A stretch of DNA of 64,000 nucleotides from a bacterium UBP2_UBA2255 (GTDB taxonomy: Bacteria; Edwardsbacteria; AC1; EtOH8): NCBI GenBank assembly GCA_002347565.1, contig DDXR01000076.1, positions 42,570 to 106,569 on the forward strand, written 5' to 3'. A program made the position numbers and the translations under genes. Under the pieces are notes generated by a model. It was not told the origin of the DNA. It made no database searches and saw only the letters and a list, made by a program, of their open reading frames with translations. Below are positions 1-7,987 of this stretch, piece by piece (positions within the stretch are counted from its first letter, which is position 1; each line of letters starts with the position of its first letter).

Positions 1-135
1 TATAAGAATATCTGGTCAAAAACCTACTGCCCGGAAACGATCATGGCGGAGTATTTCGCGATGATGGTCCAGGACGACACGACGACCGTGAACCAGTGGG
101 TCGTTGATTCAATGAGGACGTTGTTCATGGAATAG
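1..135 (+). CDS. C-terminal end of an unidentified protein (5' truncated by window)
   Basis: Frame 1 is open from the first base to a TAG at 133-135 and encodes 44 residues with typical amino-acid composition (it includes MAEYFAMMVQ and ends TLFME). The start lies outside the window. I see no motif that identifies the family. The next gene starts 85 bases downstream, and the gap holds no clear terminator, so the two may or may not be co-transcribed. Confidence 0.5.
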   Translation, partial: YKNIWSKTYCPETIMAEYFAMMVQDDTTTVNQWVVDSMRTLFME

Positions 136-220
136 CACCGACCGTTGAGCCGATCACCCTGGTTTTCCCGGACCACGGGTCCCGGAACGATAGGTTTCCA
201 GCATAATAGAGGAACCACCC

Positions 221-2278
221 ATGTTCAACCTCAAGAAGTTCTACAAGCAGTACAACGACCCGGTCAAGGCCGGCTACCGCAAATCGCTGACCGAGGTCAG
301 ACGGATCGCCGCCCGCACCGAGAAGCCGCCCAAGGACCTGTCGCTGGCGCCCTACTACGCCTACTTCCACGAGGTGGCCGGCATCATCCTGAAGATGGCC
401 GCCTACGGCGACGAGCTGCACTCCAAGGGCTACTTCGAAGCGACGCCGCTGGAGAAGCTGCGGGCCGAGAACGCCGCCCTGTTCGCGGAGCTGCTGCCGG
501 AGAACTATCCGCGGACCTACGCCGACCCCGCCTTCTGCGTCAGTGAGTTCGGCGAGGGCATGGGGCAGCTGCTGTCGTACTTCTACCTAAAGTTCCGGGC
601 CTACAGCCAGCACGCACTGCTGGGCAAGCTCTTCAAGATGGCGCAGTACAACCGGGCCTTCATCGGGGCCTTCGGCCTGCTGCGCGCCGGCGGCCCGCCT
701 TTCGACGAGCTGCAGCGCACGGTCACCGCCCCCGAGCTCGCCGGCCTGGCCGAGGACCTGGCGCTCAGCCTGACCGAGGGCTACGACCCGGCCTTCACCT
801 TCTTCGCCGACCTGGTGCGCACCGCCGACCTCTCCGACCCGCGCTACCTGTTCCGCTACGGCCGCTCCATCAGCGATAACGAGCTTCGGACCGCGGCCTT
901 CTTCCGCGACTACCCCGAGGCCAAGCTCCGGAAGCTGGCCCGGCTGATCGCCGGCGCCTACGTCACCGGATTCACCGCCCGCAACAAGGACCTCTCGGGC
1001 AAGACCACCGTCAACCTGGCGTTCTGCGCCGGCCAGGAGAAACTGGTGCGCTGCCTGGTGAAGGAGCTGAAGAAGCGCCGGCTGACCGCCCTGATCGGGC
1101 CGCCCCAGACCAGCAAGGTCAACGAGCAGTACGCCTACGACCACCGCTTCGACACCGCGCTGTTCCTGGACCAAGGGTACGTCGACGAGGTCCACCAGGC
1201 CTACGAGCAGGCCTCCCAGCGCTGCCTGCCGCTGATCAAGGCCCTCTCCGGCGTGATCGCCCTCACCAAGTTCGGCGAGCCGCCCTTCAAGCCCCAGAAC
1301 AAGCCGCAGTGCCTGCGGTTCACGCCGGAGCAGCAGCAGCTCTACCAGGCCCACATCACCGGCCTGGCGCGGATCCAGGAGCAATACGCCCCGCGCAAGG
1401 AGCTGAGCTTCACCATCATCTCCTTCCCGGCGCCGGAGATCGGCAAGGATTTCGAGCGGATCTTCGAGGACGTGCTGGAGATCAACATGCTCGACCCCCG
1501 CAGGCACCAGAAGGTGCAGCAGCTGCTGATCGACGCCCTCGACCGCGCCGACCGCGTCCACGTCAAGGGCGCCGGCGCCAACCGCACCGACCTGACGGTG
1601 GCGCTGCCGCCGCTGGCCGACCCCGCCCGCCACACCAACTTCGAGAACTGCGGCGCCGACGTCAACATTCCGGTGGGCGAGGTCTTCACCTCGCCCCGGC
1701 TGGCCGGCACCGGCGGCCGTCTGCATGTGGCCGAGGCGTTCCTGGGCGGCCTGAAGTACGTCGACCTGACGCTGGACTTCACCGACGGCTACGTCACCGG
1801 CTACTCCTGCGGCAACTTCCCCACGCCGGAGGAGAACCGGAAGTACATCGAGGAGAACCTGCTGTTCCCGCACACGACGCTGCCGATGGGCGAGTTCGCC
1901 ATCGGCACCAACACCATGGCCTACGTGGCCGCCCGCCGGCACGGCATCCTGGACGTGCTGCCGGTGCTGATCATCGAGAAGATGGGGCCGCACTTCGCCA
2001 TCGGCGACACCTGCTTCTCCCGCACCGAGGACCTGGCGGTGTTCAACCCCGACGGCAAGGAGATGACCGCCCGCCAGAACGAGAAGAGCGCCCTGCGCAA
2101 GACAGACCTGGAGCAGGCCTACACCCACAAGCACACCGACATCACCCTGCCCTACGAGGAGATCGGCCTGATCGCCGCGCTGACGCCGGCCGGCGAACGG
2201 ATCGACATCATCAAGAAGGGCCGGTTCGTGCTGCCCGGCACCCGCAAGCTCAACGCGCCGTTCAAGCAGCTGGGATGA
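221..2278 (+). CDS. M29 family metallo-aminopeptidase, long form
   Basis: A metal-dependent aminopeptidase of the M29 (AmpS/aminopeptidase T) family, expected to be cytoplasmic and to release N-terminal residues from peptides. The catalytic half is C-terminal: the family motif NIPVGEV (E487), GEFAIGTN (E558) and GPHFAIGD (H591, D596) supply the likely metal ligands. At 685 residues it is much longer than the roughly 370-410 of classical AmpS; the first 300 or so residues are an alpha-helical extension seen in the long subfamily. An AGAGGA ribosome-binding site lies 7 bases before the ATG. There is no signal peptide. The next gene begins 8 bases after the stop. The family assignment is firm; the substrate is unknown. 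Confidence 0.88.
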   Translation: MFNLKKFYKQYNDPVKAGYRKSLTEVRRIAARTEKPPKDLSLAPYYAYFHEVAGIILKMAAYGDELHSKGYFEATPLEKLRAENAALFAELLPENYPRTYADPAFCVSEFGEGMGQLLSYFYLKFRAYSQHALLGKLFKMAQYNRAFIGAFGLLRAGGPPFDELQRTVTAPELAGLAEDLALSLTEGYDPAFTFFADLVRTADLSDPRYLFRYGRSISDNELRTAAFFRDYPEAKLRKLARLIAGAYVTGFTARNKDLSGKTTVNLAFCAGQEKLVRCLVKELKKRRLTALIGPPQTSKVNEQYAYDHRFDTALFLDQGYVDEVHQAYEQASQRCLPLIKALSGVIALTKFGEPPFKPQNKPQCLRFTPEQQQLYQAHITGLARIQEQYAPRKELSFTIISFPAPEIGKDFERIFEDVLEINMLDPRRHQKVQQLLIDALDRADRVHVKGAGANRTDLTVALPPLADPARHTNFENCGADVNIPVGEVFTSPRLAGTGGRLHVAEAFLGGLKYVDLTLDFTDGYVTGYSCGNFPTPEENRKYIEENLLFPHTTLPMGEFAIGTNTMAYVAARRHGILDVLPVLIIEKMGPHFAIGDTCFSRTEDLAVFNPDGKEMTARQNEKSALRKTDLEQAYTHKHTDITLPYEEIGLIAALTPAGERIDIIKKGRFVLPGTRKLNAPFKQLG

Positions 2279-2285
2279 TCATAAA

Positions 2286-3635
2286 ATGATCCGGAGATGC
2301 ATCTTCTCGCTGGCGATCGCCTTGCTCTCGGTCGTCCCCGCGGTTTTCGCCCAAAACACCGGCAAGATCGCGGGGACCGTCAAGGAAGATGGCACCTCTG
2401 AGCCGCTCACTGGTGCTGCCGTAACTATCCTTGGCACTACATTGGGGGTCAATACGGACTTGGATGGCCGATTCGTATTAGTCAATGTACCGATAGGCGA
2501 ATACACAGTAGAAGCACGGGTGGCTGGTTATCAGGATAATAAAATACATCACGTACGCGTGCTACCTAGTCAGACCAGCTATATAATGTTCAAGCTATCA
2601 TCTGTTCCTGCGCAAGTACAATTGGACATCAAGCCATTGAGGGTTCGATCAGACAGCCTTGAACAAACCGTTATCACCCCATATCTAGAAGCGCCGATCG
2701 AACCGAATAGTAACTTAATATATTGCGCCACATTTCAGCTTGCATGGAACGAGTTAAAGGATAGCATCATCCGCCAGAATATCGAACTTGAGGGGGATCC
2801 AATCGAGGCACGATTGCTAAACAAACAGTTATTCGACAAAAAATACCTCGACAGGAATTGTTACGTAGCCAGATCCGGGAAGTTGTCACGGTCAGTACTG
2901 GAAGACATCAATGGAGAACTGCATGATAAATTTGGGCAATTTGCGCCCGACAGCCTGAAAATACCTGTAAATCCGAATAACACGTCTTTTTTGTCATACG
3001 CCTTTCTCTATAAAAACCTCCGTTTCCCGCATAGATTCAATTCGATCGATGGCACGATCCGCTTTGTTTTGCCGGATAGTTTCATCGACATAAAGTCTTT
3101 CGGCATTTCTGCGACCAATGAATCTATTGCCAAGCAACTCCGGAAACAAGTATCTGTACTATACTATAATAGTAATGATGATTTTGCCGTGCGATTGCAG
3201 ACCACTTCAAACAAGGACGAACTGATACTTGCGAAAACAGAACATGCTTCGACCCTTTCCACAACTATTGAGAAGCTGGAGCAGAATATCAGGACCCACC
3301 GGACGTCTTCCCTTAATGAAGATGACGGGCTTGCTATTCCATATATCGATTTCGATATTGACCATTCATACGAACAATTATCAAAGAGATATCTTCTTAA
3401 TCCTGGGTGGCGGAGGTATTATATTGAAAGGGCTCTTCAGAGAATAAAATTCCAGCTTGATGAAGGCGGCGCCACGCTAGTTTCTACGGCAACAGTTACT
3501 ATAATCAAAGGCATACCCCCAAGGCAATTTATCTTCAACAAACCATTCCTCGTCGTGCTCAAGCAGAAAGGCTGTGCTCATCCCTTTTTCGCCATGTGGG
3601 TGGCAAACCCCGAGCTTCTTGTTCTCGATAAGTGA
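2286..3635 (+). CDS. Exported protein with carboxypeptidase-regulatory-like domain, AT-richer than its surroundings
   Basis: A 449-residue protein. Residues 1-22 form a classical signal peptide ending AVFAQ. Residues 25-105 form a carboxypeptidase D regulatory-like beta-sandwich (GKIAGTV..., GVNTDLDGRF, IGEYTVEARVAGY), a fold common in surface and TonB-associated proteins of the FCB group. The remaining roughly 340 residues match nothing I recognise; they are rich in Asn, Ser and Ile. From about 2400 the DNA is visibly poorer in GC than both neighbours, with A/T-ending codons, which suggests recent acquisition or relaxed constraint. The stop overlaps the GTG start of the next gene (GTGA), so the two are probably translationally coupled. 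Confidence 0.7.
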   Translation: MIRRCIFSLAIALLSVVPAVFAQNTGKIAGTVKEDGTSEPLTGAAVTILGTTLGVNTDLDGRFVLVNVPIGEYTVEARVAGYQDNKIHHVRVLPSQTSYIMFKLSSVPAQVQLDIKPLRVRSDSLEQTVITPYLEAPIEPNSNLIYCATFQLAWNELKDSIIRQNIELEGDPIEARLLNKQLFDKKYLDRNCYVARSGKLSRSVLEDINGELHDKFGQFAPDSLKIPVNPNNTSFLSYAFLYKNLRFPHRFNSIDGTIRFVLPDSFIDIKSFGISATNESIAKQLRKQVSVLYYNSNDDFAVRLQTTSNKDELILAKTEHASTLSTTIEKLEQNIRTHRTSSLNEDDGLAIPYIDFDIDHSYEQLSKRYLLNPGWRRYYIERALQRIKFQLDEGGATLVSTATVTIIKGIPPRQFIFNKPFLVVLKQKGCAHPFFAMWVANPELLVLDK

Positions 3636-4027
3636 CCTCACTTACCGTCACAACCTCCGCTCGCGCGGAGCTGGTCGATATCACTGACCGGGTGCAACGC
3701 CTAGTCTTCGAGTCCGGGGTCAAGGACGGCCTGTGCCACGTGTGGGTGCCGCACACCACGGCCGGCCTGACCGTCAACGAGAACGCCGACCCCGACATCG
3801 CCCGCGACCTGCTGGCCGGGCTGGACCGCATCGCGCCCTGGGACGCGGGCTACGCCCACGGCGAGGGCAACTCGGCCGCGCACATCAAGTCGTCGCTGGT
3901 GGGCTGCGAGAAGACCCTGATCGTCCGGGAGGGGAAGCTGGCCCTCGGCACGTGGCAGGGGCTGTACTTCTGCGAGTTCGACGGTCCGCGGGAACGGCAG
4001 GTGTGGGTCCGGCTGGCCCCATGCTGA
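3632..4027 (+). CDS. yjbQ: YjbQ / UPF0047 family protein
   Basis: A 131-residue, full-length member of the UPF0047/YjbQ family, which has been linked to a secondary thiamine-phosphate synthase activity; the physiological role is not settled. Family signatures are WVPHTTAGLTVNENADPD near residue 40, the HIKSSLVG segment, and the C-terminal GTWQGLYFCEFDGPR. The GTG start is chosen because it overlaps the preceding stop by four bases and reads straight into the conserved N-terminal strand. It is GC-rich, unlike the gene it overlaps. Confidence 0.88.
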   Translation: MTSLTVTTSARAELVDITDRVQRLVFESGVKDGLCHVWVPHTTAGLTVNENADPDIARDLLAGLDRIAPWDAGYAHGEGNSAAHIKSSLVGCEKTLIVREGKLALGTWQGLYFCEFDGPRERQVWVRLAPC

Positions 4028-4061
4028 ACAGGGAATATCCCAACGGCCGGCGCAGTATATA

Positions 4062-4601
4062 GTGTCGGAACAGCAAAACGACCAACAGCTTATCGAGCGG
4101 GCGCTGGCCGGCGACGGCCCGGCCTACGGCCGGTTGGTGACCAAATATCAGCGGGCCATTTACGCCCTCGCCCGCCGGATGCTGCGCGATCACGACCTGG
4201 CCGACGAGGCCGCCCAGGAAACCTTCGTCAAGGCCTATTTCGCGCTGAAGCAGTACGACTCCTCGTTCCGGTTCTACACCTGGCTGTCGCGGATCGCCTA
4301 CAACCTGTGCTGCGACTCGCTGAAGGAACGAAAACGCATCATCCCGCTGGACGCGGCGCCCGAGCCGCAGTCGGGAGATGATCCGTTGGAGGAGACGGCG
4401 CAGAACGACACCTGCGCCCGGATCCGGGCCCAGATCGACCGTTTGCCGCACGACCAGCGCGCGGTGGTCCTGCTGCGGGCCGACAAGGAACTCTCCTACG
4501 AGGACATCAGCTCGGTGTTAAGGATCCCGATGGGCACGGTGATGTCCCGGCTGCACCGCGCCCGCCAGGCCCTCTACGGGGCGCTCAAGGACGTCTTATG
4601 A
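4062..4601 (+). CDS. ECF-type RNA polymerase sigma factor
   Basis: A 179-residue sigma-70 family factor of the extracytoplasmic function type. Region 2 is at residues 22-90 (YQRAIYALARRMLRDHDLADEAAQETF, then FYTWLSRIAYNL) and region 4 at 125-175 (LPHDQRAVVLLRADKELSYEDIS..., then MGTVMSRLHRARQAL). A GTG start is used; no good ribosome-binding site precedes it and the sequence just upstream is TATATA, so it may have a very short leader. Its stop overlaps the ATG of the adjacent anti-sigma gene (ATGA at 4598-4601), the usual arrangement of a sigma/anti-sigma pair that responds to an envelope signal. Confidence 0.92.
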   Translation: MSEQQNDQQLIERALAGDGPAYGRLVTKYQRAIYALARRMLRDHDLADEAAQETFVKAYFALKQYDSSFRFYTWLSRIAYNLCCDSLKERKRIIPLDAAPEPQSGDDPLEETAQNDTCARIRAQIDRLPHDQRAVVLLRADKELSYEDISSVLRIPMGTVMSRLHRARQALYGALKDVL

Positions 4602-5455
4602 AGGAACCGAAGGGACATAGCTACTCGTTCGAACAGCTGCAGGCCTTCGCCGACGGCGCGCTGGACGACGCCCTGGCGCGGGATATCGGGCGTCATCTGG
4701 CCGGCTGCGGCGAGTGCCGCGCGGCGGTGGACCGCCTGCGGGCGCTGGACGCCCGGATCGGCCAGGCGGAGTCGGCCGATGCGCCGGCCGGATACTTCGA
4801 GACATTCGGATCGCGCGTGGCCGGGCGGATCGCCGCGCGCCGGGCGGCAAAGGAGCGCCCGCTCTTCCGCTTCCCGCTCTGGGGGCTGATCCCGGCCGCC
4901 GCGGCCGCCGGACTGGTACTGGTCATCGCCCTGCGGACGGAAACGCCGGTGCCCGAACTCACGGTCCGGCTTCCGCCGGCGACCCGCTTCGCTCGGACCG
5001 AAAGTGCACCCGCGACCGGCCTGGCCGGGTCGCCCGTAGCCGCTGCCGGCAAGATGTTGCCGGCCGTCGGACAGAAGGAGGCCCGCCATCACGATCCAGC
5101 GGCGGCGGATGCGCGCGAAGCTGACGCCGTACGAACCGAACCGGCGTCGGACAGCCGGGCGAAACTGGCCGCCCCCGAGCCGCCGCTGACCGGCCCCTCG
5201 CCCGCCGCACCTACGGCCCTGCAGGCCCGCAGTGAAGCCGTCTCGCCTCCGGCGGCCGGCCCGGCCCGGGGAACGCCGCGCCGAGACTCCCGCATGGCCA
5301 TTGCTGCCAGGACCGCCATCAAGGCCCGACTGCGCGCCCCTGCCGAGCCAGCCACCGCGCGCGCAATCGTGATCCACCTGCCCGATGGCGGCGCCTATTG
5401 CCCGGCGCCGGAGGTCGCCGCGGCCATCGCGATCGAGCTCCCGACAGACGATTGA
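4598..5455 (+). CDS. Membrane-anchored zinc-finger anti-sigma factor
   Basis: A 285-residue partner of the upstream ECF sigma factor. The N-terminal cytoplasmic domain carries the ZAS zinc motif HxxxCxxC (H33, C37, C40). A single transmembrane helix (about residues 93-112, rich in Ala/Leu/Val) follows. The C-terminal 170 residues are a low-complexity Pro/Ala/Arg-rich periplasmic tail with no recognisable fold. By analogy with RsgI/RseA-type anti-sigmas it should hold the sigma factor at the membrane until signalled. The start overlaps the sigma stop by 4 bases, and an AAGGA ribosome-binding site lies within the sigma gene. Confidence 0.85.
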   Translation: MKEPKGHSYSFEQLQAFADGALDDALARDIGRHLAGCGECRAAVDRLRALDARIGQAESADAPAGYFETFGSRVAGRIAARRAAKERPLFRFPLWGLIPAAAAAGLVLVIALRTETPVPELTVRLPPATRFARTESAPATGLAGSPVAAAGKMLPAVGQKEARHHDPAAADAREADAVRTEPASDSRAKLAAPEPPLTGPSPAAPTALQARSEAVSPPAAGPARGTPRRDSRMAIAARTAIKARLRAPAEPATARAIVIHLPDGGAYCPAPEVAAAIAIELPTDD

Positions 5456-5492
5456 ACGGGCCGCGGCCATGCGGGGGCTGATGGATTTTCGC

Positions 5493-5522
5493 TTGACTTT
5501 TCGGGGCCAATTCCCGTATAGT
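5493..5522 (+). promoter_or_regulatory. Sigma-70 promoter of the response regulator
   Basis: TTGACT (5493-5498), an 18-base spacer, and TATAGT (5517-5522). The start codon is at 5533, only 10 bases beyond the -10 box. The transcript should therefore begin almost at the ATG (leaderless or nearly so); no ribosome-binding site is visible. Confidence 0.75.
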
Positions 5523-5532
5523 TACATCTTAT

Positions 5533-6171
5533 ATGGCAGATTACAAGATACTGATCGCCGATGACGAGGCCAACATCGTCAAGATCCTGGAGTTCGAACT
5601 GAAGAAGAACAGCTACCAGGTCCTGACGGCGTTCGACGGCGAGGAGGCCCTGTGGGTGGCCGAGCGCGACCACCCCGACCTCATCATTTCCGACATCATG
5701 ATGCCCAAGATGGACGGCTACGAGCTGTGCCGCCGCGTCAAGGCCAATCCCGACCTGCGGGCGGTGCCGTTCCTGTTCCTGACCGCCAAGACCGGCATCG
5801 AAAACCGGATCCAGGGCTACGCCATCGGTGGCGAGAAGTACATCACCAAGCCCTGCAACCGCCAGGAACTGCTCAAGATCATCGACATGCGGTTGAAGCA
5901 CGCGGACAAGGCAAAGAAGCTGTTCGCCGAAAAGGCCCGGAAGTTCCAGGGCGACCTGGCCATCATCTCGATCTTCTCGCTGCTGGACATGTTCTTCATG
6001 GGCGGCTGGTCCGGCTATATCGACCTCGCCTCCGGCGACGGCCAGACCGGACGGATCGAGCTGGAGAACGCCACGATCGGGATCTGCACGCTCAACGGCC
6101 AGTCGGAATCTGACACGCTCGCCAAGCTGCTGGCGTGGAACCAGGGGACGTTCCTGGCCGAGCACGAGTGA
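5533..6171 (+). CDS. Response regulator: REC domain plus DUF4388-like output domain
   Basis: A 212-residue protein. Residues 4-122 are a CheY-like receiver with the acidic pair D10/D11, phospho-acceptor D54 (IISDIMMPKMDGY), and the KP dipeptide (YITKPCN). Residues 138-212 resemble the DUF4388/PatA-type domain found at the ends of many orphan response regulators (GDLAIISIFSLLDMF..., GRIELENATIG). There is no DNA-binding domain and no histidine kinase nearby, so it probably acts through protein contacts in a multi-component signalling network. It is transcribed alone from the promoter at 5493 and followed by a strong hairpin. Confidence 0.87.
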   Translation: MADYKILIADDEANIVKILEFELKKNSYQVLTAFDGEEALWVAERDHPDLIISDIMMPKMDGYELCRRVKANPDLRAVPFLFLTAKTGIENRIQGYAIGGEKYITKPCNRQELLKIIDMRLKHADKAKKLFAEKARKFQGDLAIISIFSLLDMFFMGGWSGYIDLASGDGQTGRIELENATIGICTLNGQSESDTLAKLLAWNQGTFLAEHE

Positions 6172-6190
6172 CCGCCCGGCCCCGGCAACA

Positions 6191-6228
6191 GGGAAGAGGC
6201 CCCGCTCTACTGAGCGGGGCCTCTTCCC
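6191..6228. terminator. 17-bp perfect hairpin between convergent genes
   Basis: GGGAAGAGGCCCCGCTC (6191-6207) pairs perfectly with 6212-6228 around a 4-base loop. An outer CCCGGC/GCCGGG pair lengthens the stem. It follows the response-regulator stop and also contains the last codons and the stop of the convergent radical SAM gene. It has no long U tract; a shared bidirectional terminator is the likeliest role. Confidence 0.7.
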
Positions 6229-7133
6229 TGCCGGGCCACTCCGGCCAGATGCCTCCAAACGGCTTGGCCGCAGTTGCTGCCGATCTCGTTCTCGGCGGGG
6301 TCGCCGACCGAGACGATAACATCGAATCCGCGCCGGCTCAGTTCCCCGGCCTTGGCCTCCAGCAGGATCCCGGCCGCCGGCGCGCATCCCGCGTCCGGCA
6401 GGCCGTTGTCGGATGCCGCAGCCGTGGGGTTGAGCGGCGTCAGCTTGACCGCGAACCACCGCGGGTCGAACCACCGGGCGAGCTTGGCGGCGTCGAGCTC
6501 CCACTCGCCGCAGACCGCGAAGTTCAGCGCCGGCTTGCGCAGGCCGGGGCGGTAGAAACTGCGCCCGATCAGCGCCAGTTCCCGCCAGTCCATCTTGGGG
6601 TACGGCATCAGCCGGTCGCGCTGGGCCGGATCAGTGCTGTTGATCGAGAACTGCAGCTGGAAATCGCGGAAGTAGTCGCGCAGGCCCAGCAGGGTCGAGA
6701 ACCAGCGCCGGCGATCCGCCGGTCCGACCGTGGCCACGCAGGGGATCACTCCCGGATACCGTTCCTTCAGCCGCCACAGCGCCCTGAGCACCTCGCTGTT
6801 GAGCGCCGGCTCCCCCATGCGGGCGAACTGGACCTTGAACTTGGCGCTGGATGCCGGGTCCCGTCCGTTGGCGGCGACCACCCGGTCGACCTGTGCCAGG
6901 ATCTCCGCGTCCGACAGGTTTCCCTGGAAGCGCCGGCCGGCGTCGCACATCTGGCAGTTCACCGGGCACCCCAGCTGGGTGGATACGATCACCACCCATT
7001 TTTGATCTCGGCCGCCCAGGTCCGGATCGCAGGCGTCGACGAATTCCACCAGCAGGTTCGGGTCGCCCCGCACCGATGCCAGGTAAACCTCGGCCAGCCC
7101 GTGGCGGCCGGTCTTGTCCATGACCGTCAGCAT
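6207..7133 (-). CDS. RlmN/Cfr-like radical SAM protein
   Basis: A 308-residue radical SAM enzyme of the RlmN/Cfr type. The cluster motif CxxxCxxC is at C56, C60 and C63 within STQLGCPVNCQMCDAG. ARMGEPALN corresponds to the RlmN GMGEPLLN segment, and a late Cys sits in SNCGQ (C288), where RlmN/Cfr carry the C-terminal cysteine used in methyl transfer. It is shorter than the usual 340-380 residues of RlmN and lacks most of the N-terminal accessory domain. A true RlmN is usually a separate housekeeping gene, so this may be a divergent paralogue with another substrate. Its start overlaps the upstream flavoprotein gene by 7 bases, and its 3' end lies in the terminator hairpin. Confidence 0.8.
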   Translation of the reverse strand: MLTVMDKTGRHGLAEVYLASVRGDPNLLVEFVDACDPDLGGRDQKWVVIVSTQLGCPVNCQMCDAGRRFQGNLSDAEILAQVDRVVAANGRDPASSAKFKVQFARMGEPALNSEVLRALWRLKERYPGVIPCVATVGPADRRRWFSTLLGLRDYFRDFQLQFSINSTDPAQRDRLMPYPKMDWRELALIGRSFYRPGLRKPALNFAVCGEWELDAAKLARWFDPRWFAVKLTPLNPTAAASDNGLPDAGCAPAAGILLEAKAGELSRRGFDVIVSVGDPAENEIGSNCGQAVWRHLAGVARQGRGPAQ

Positions 7134-7987
7134 GCCCCCCGCCCCCCCAGATATGCGTGCGCCATCATCGCCTTGTCCACGCCGTCGCCGAAGGCGATGG
7201 CTGCCTGGCGGCGGCGGCCGGCGACGGCGTCGCCGGCGATGTGCAGGCCCCGTCCCAGCCGCCGCCGCGCCGAAGCCGTCAGCGCGGGAAGCGACGGCTC
7301 GCCGCCGATCGCGACCAGGACTGCGTCGGCCCTGGTCCTACCCCGCGGCGTGACCAGCGCCACCCCGCGGGTACCCGACGTTTCGATGCGCGACACCGGG
7401 CGATTCAGCCTCAGCCGGACGCCCAGCGAGCGGGCCAGCGAAACCAATCCCGCATGCGCCCGGGGCCGGCCGCCGCGGCACAGCACCGTGACCGCGGCGC
7501 CATGCTCGGCCAGCGAGCAGGCCTGGTCGAAGGCCGTCTCGCCGGCGCCGACCACCGCGGTCCGCATGCCGCGATGTACCTTGATGTCATTCCACCGGTA
7601 ATGGACCGAGCCGGCCGCCGCGGGAGCCAGCGGAACGGCCAGCGGCAGCGGGCGCACCCCGGTCGCGACGACCACGGCGCGGCAGCGGTATTCCGCCGCC
7701 GCGGTCCGCACGATGAAATGCTGGCCGGCCCGAGCGACCTGCAGGCACTCCTGATGCGCGATGCGCACGCCCGACCGCCGCGCCTGGCACCGCAGCCCCT
7801 GCACGATAACCGCACCGGAGAGCCATCCGCCGGCGGGCCAAGGGAAGTTACCGACCCGGCGGGCCAGGTTCAGCCGGCCGCCGACCCTCTCCTTTTCCAG
7901 CACCAGCGCGTCCAGGCCGGCCTGTTTCGCCTGCAGCGCCGCGCCCAGGCCGGCCGGTCCCGCCCCGATCACGATCACGTCGCGCAT
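7127..7987 (-). CDS. NAD(P)/FAD-dependent oxidoreductase, thioredoxin-reductase-like
   Basis: A 286-residue flavoprotein. The N-terminal FAD-binding GxGxxG is in VIVIGAGPAGLGAAL (about residues 4-18), a second nucleotide-binding GxGxxA is in TAVVGAGETAFDQA (about 150), and the C-terminal FAD contact is in GLHIAGDAVAG. The redox CxxC of true thioredoxin reductases is absent, so a ferredoxin-NADP-reductase-like or other electron-transfer role is more likely. The start chosen is MRDVIVIGAG at 7987, because the frame further upstream is a shadow of the isochorismatase gene, which this gene overlaps by 13 bases. Three overlapping genes (7975-8556, this one, 6207-7133) form one operon. Confidence 0.8.
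   Translation of the reverse strand: MRDVIVIGAGPAGLGAALQAKQAGLDALVLEKERVGGRLNLARRVGNFPWPAGGWLSGAVIVQGLRCQARRSGVRIAHQECLQVARAGQHFIVRTAAAEYRCRAVVVATGVRPLPLAVPLAPAAAGSVHYRWNDIKVHRGMRTAVVGAGETAFDQACSLAEHGAAVTVLCRGGRPRAHAGLVSLARSLGVRLRLNRPVSRIETSGTRGVALVTPRGRTRADAVLVAIGGEPSLPALTASARRRLGRGLHIAGDAVAGRRRQAAIAFGDGVDKAMMAHAYLGGRGAC

Noticed and set aside
587..2134. Long open frame on the minus strand (515 codons) opposite the M29 aminopeptidase
   Set aside because: Antisense shadow of a GC-rich gene; composition dominated by Gly, Val, Leu and Arg, with no motifs and no ribosome-binding site.
6135..7601. Plus-strand frame of 488 codons over the radical SAM and flavoprotein genes
   Set aside because: Antisense shadow; the minus-strand genes carry intact cofactor motifs.
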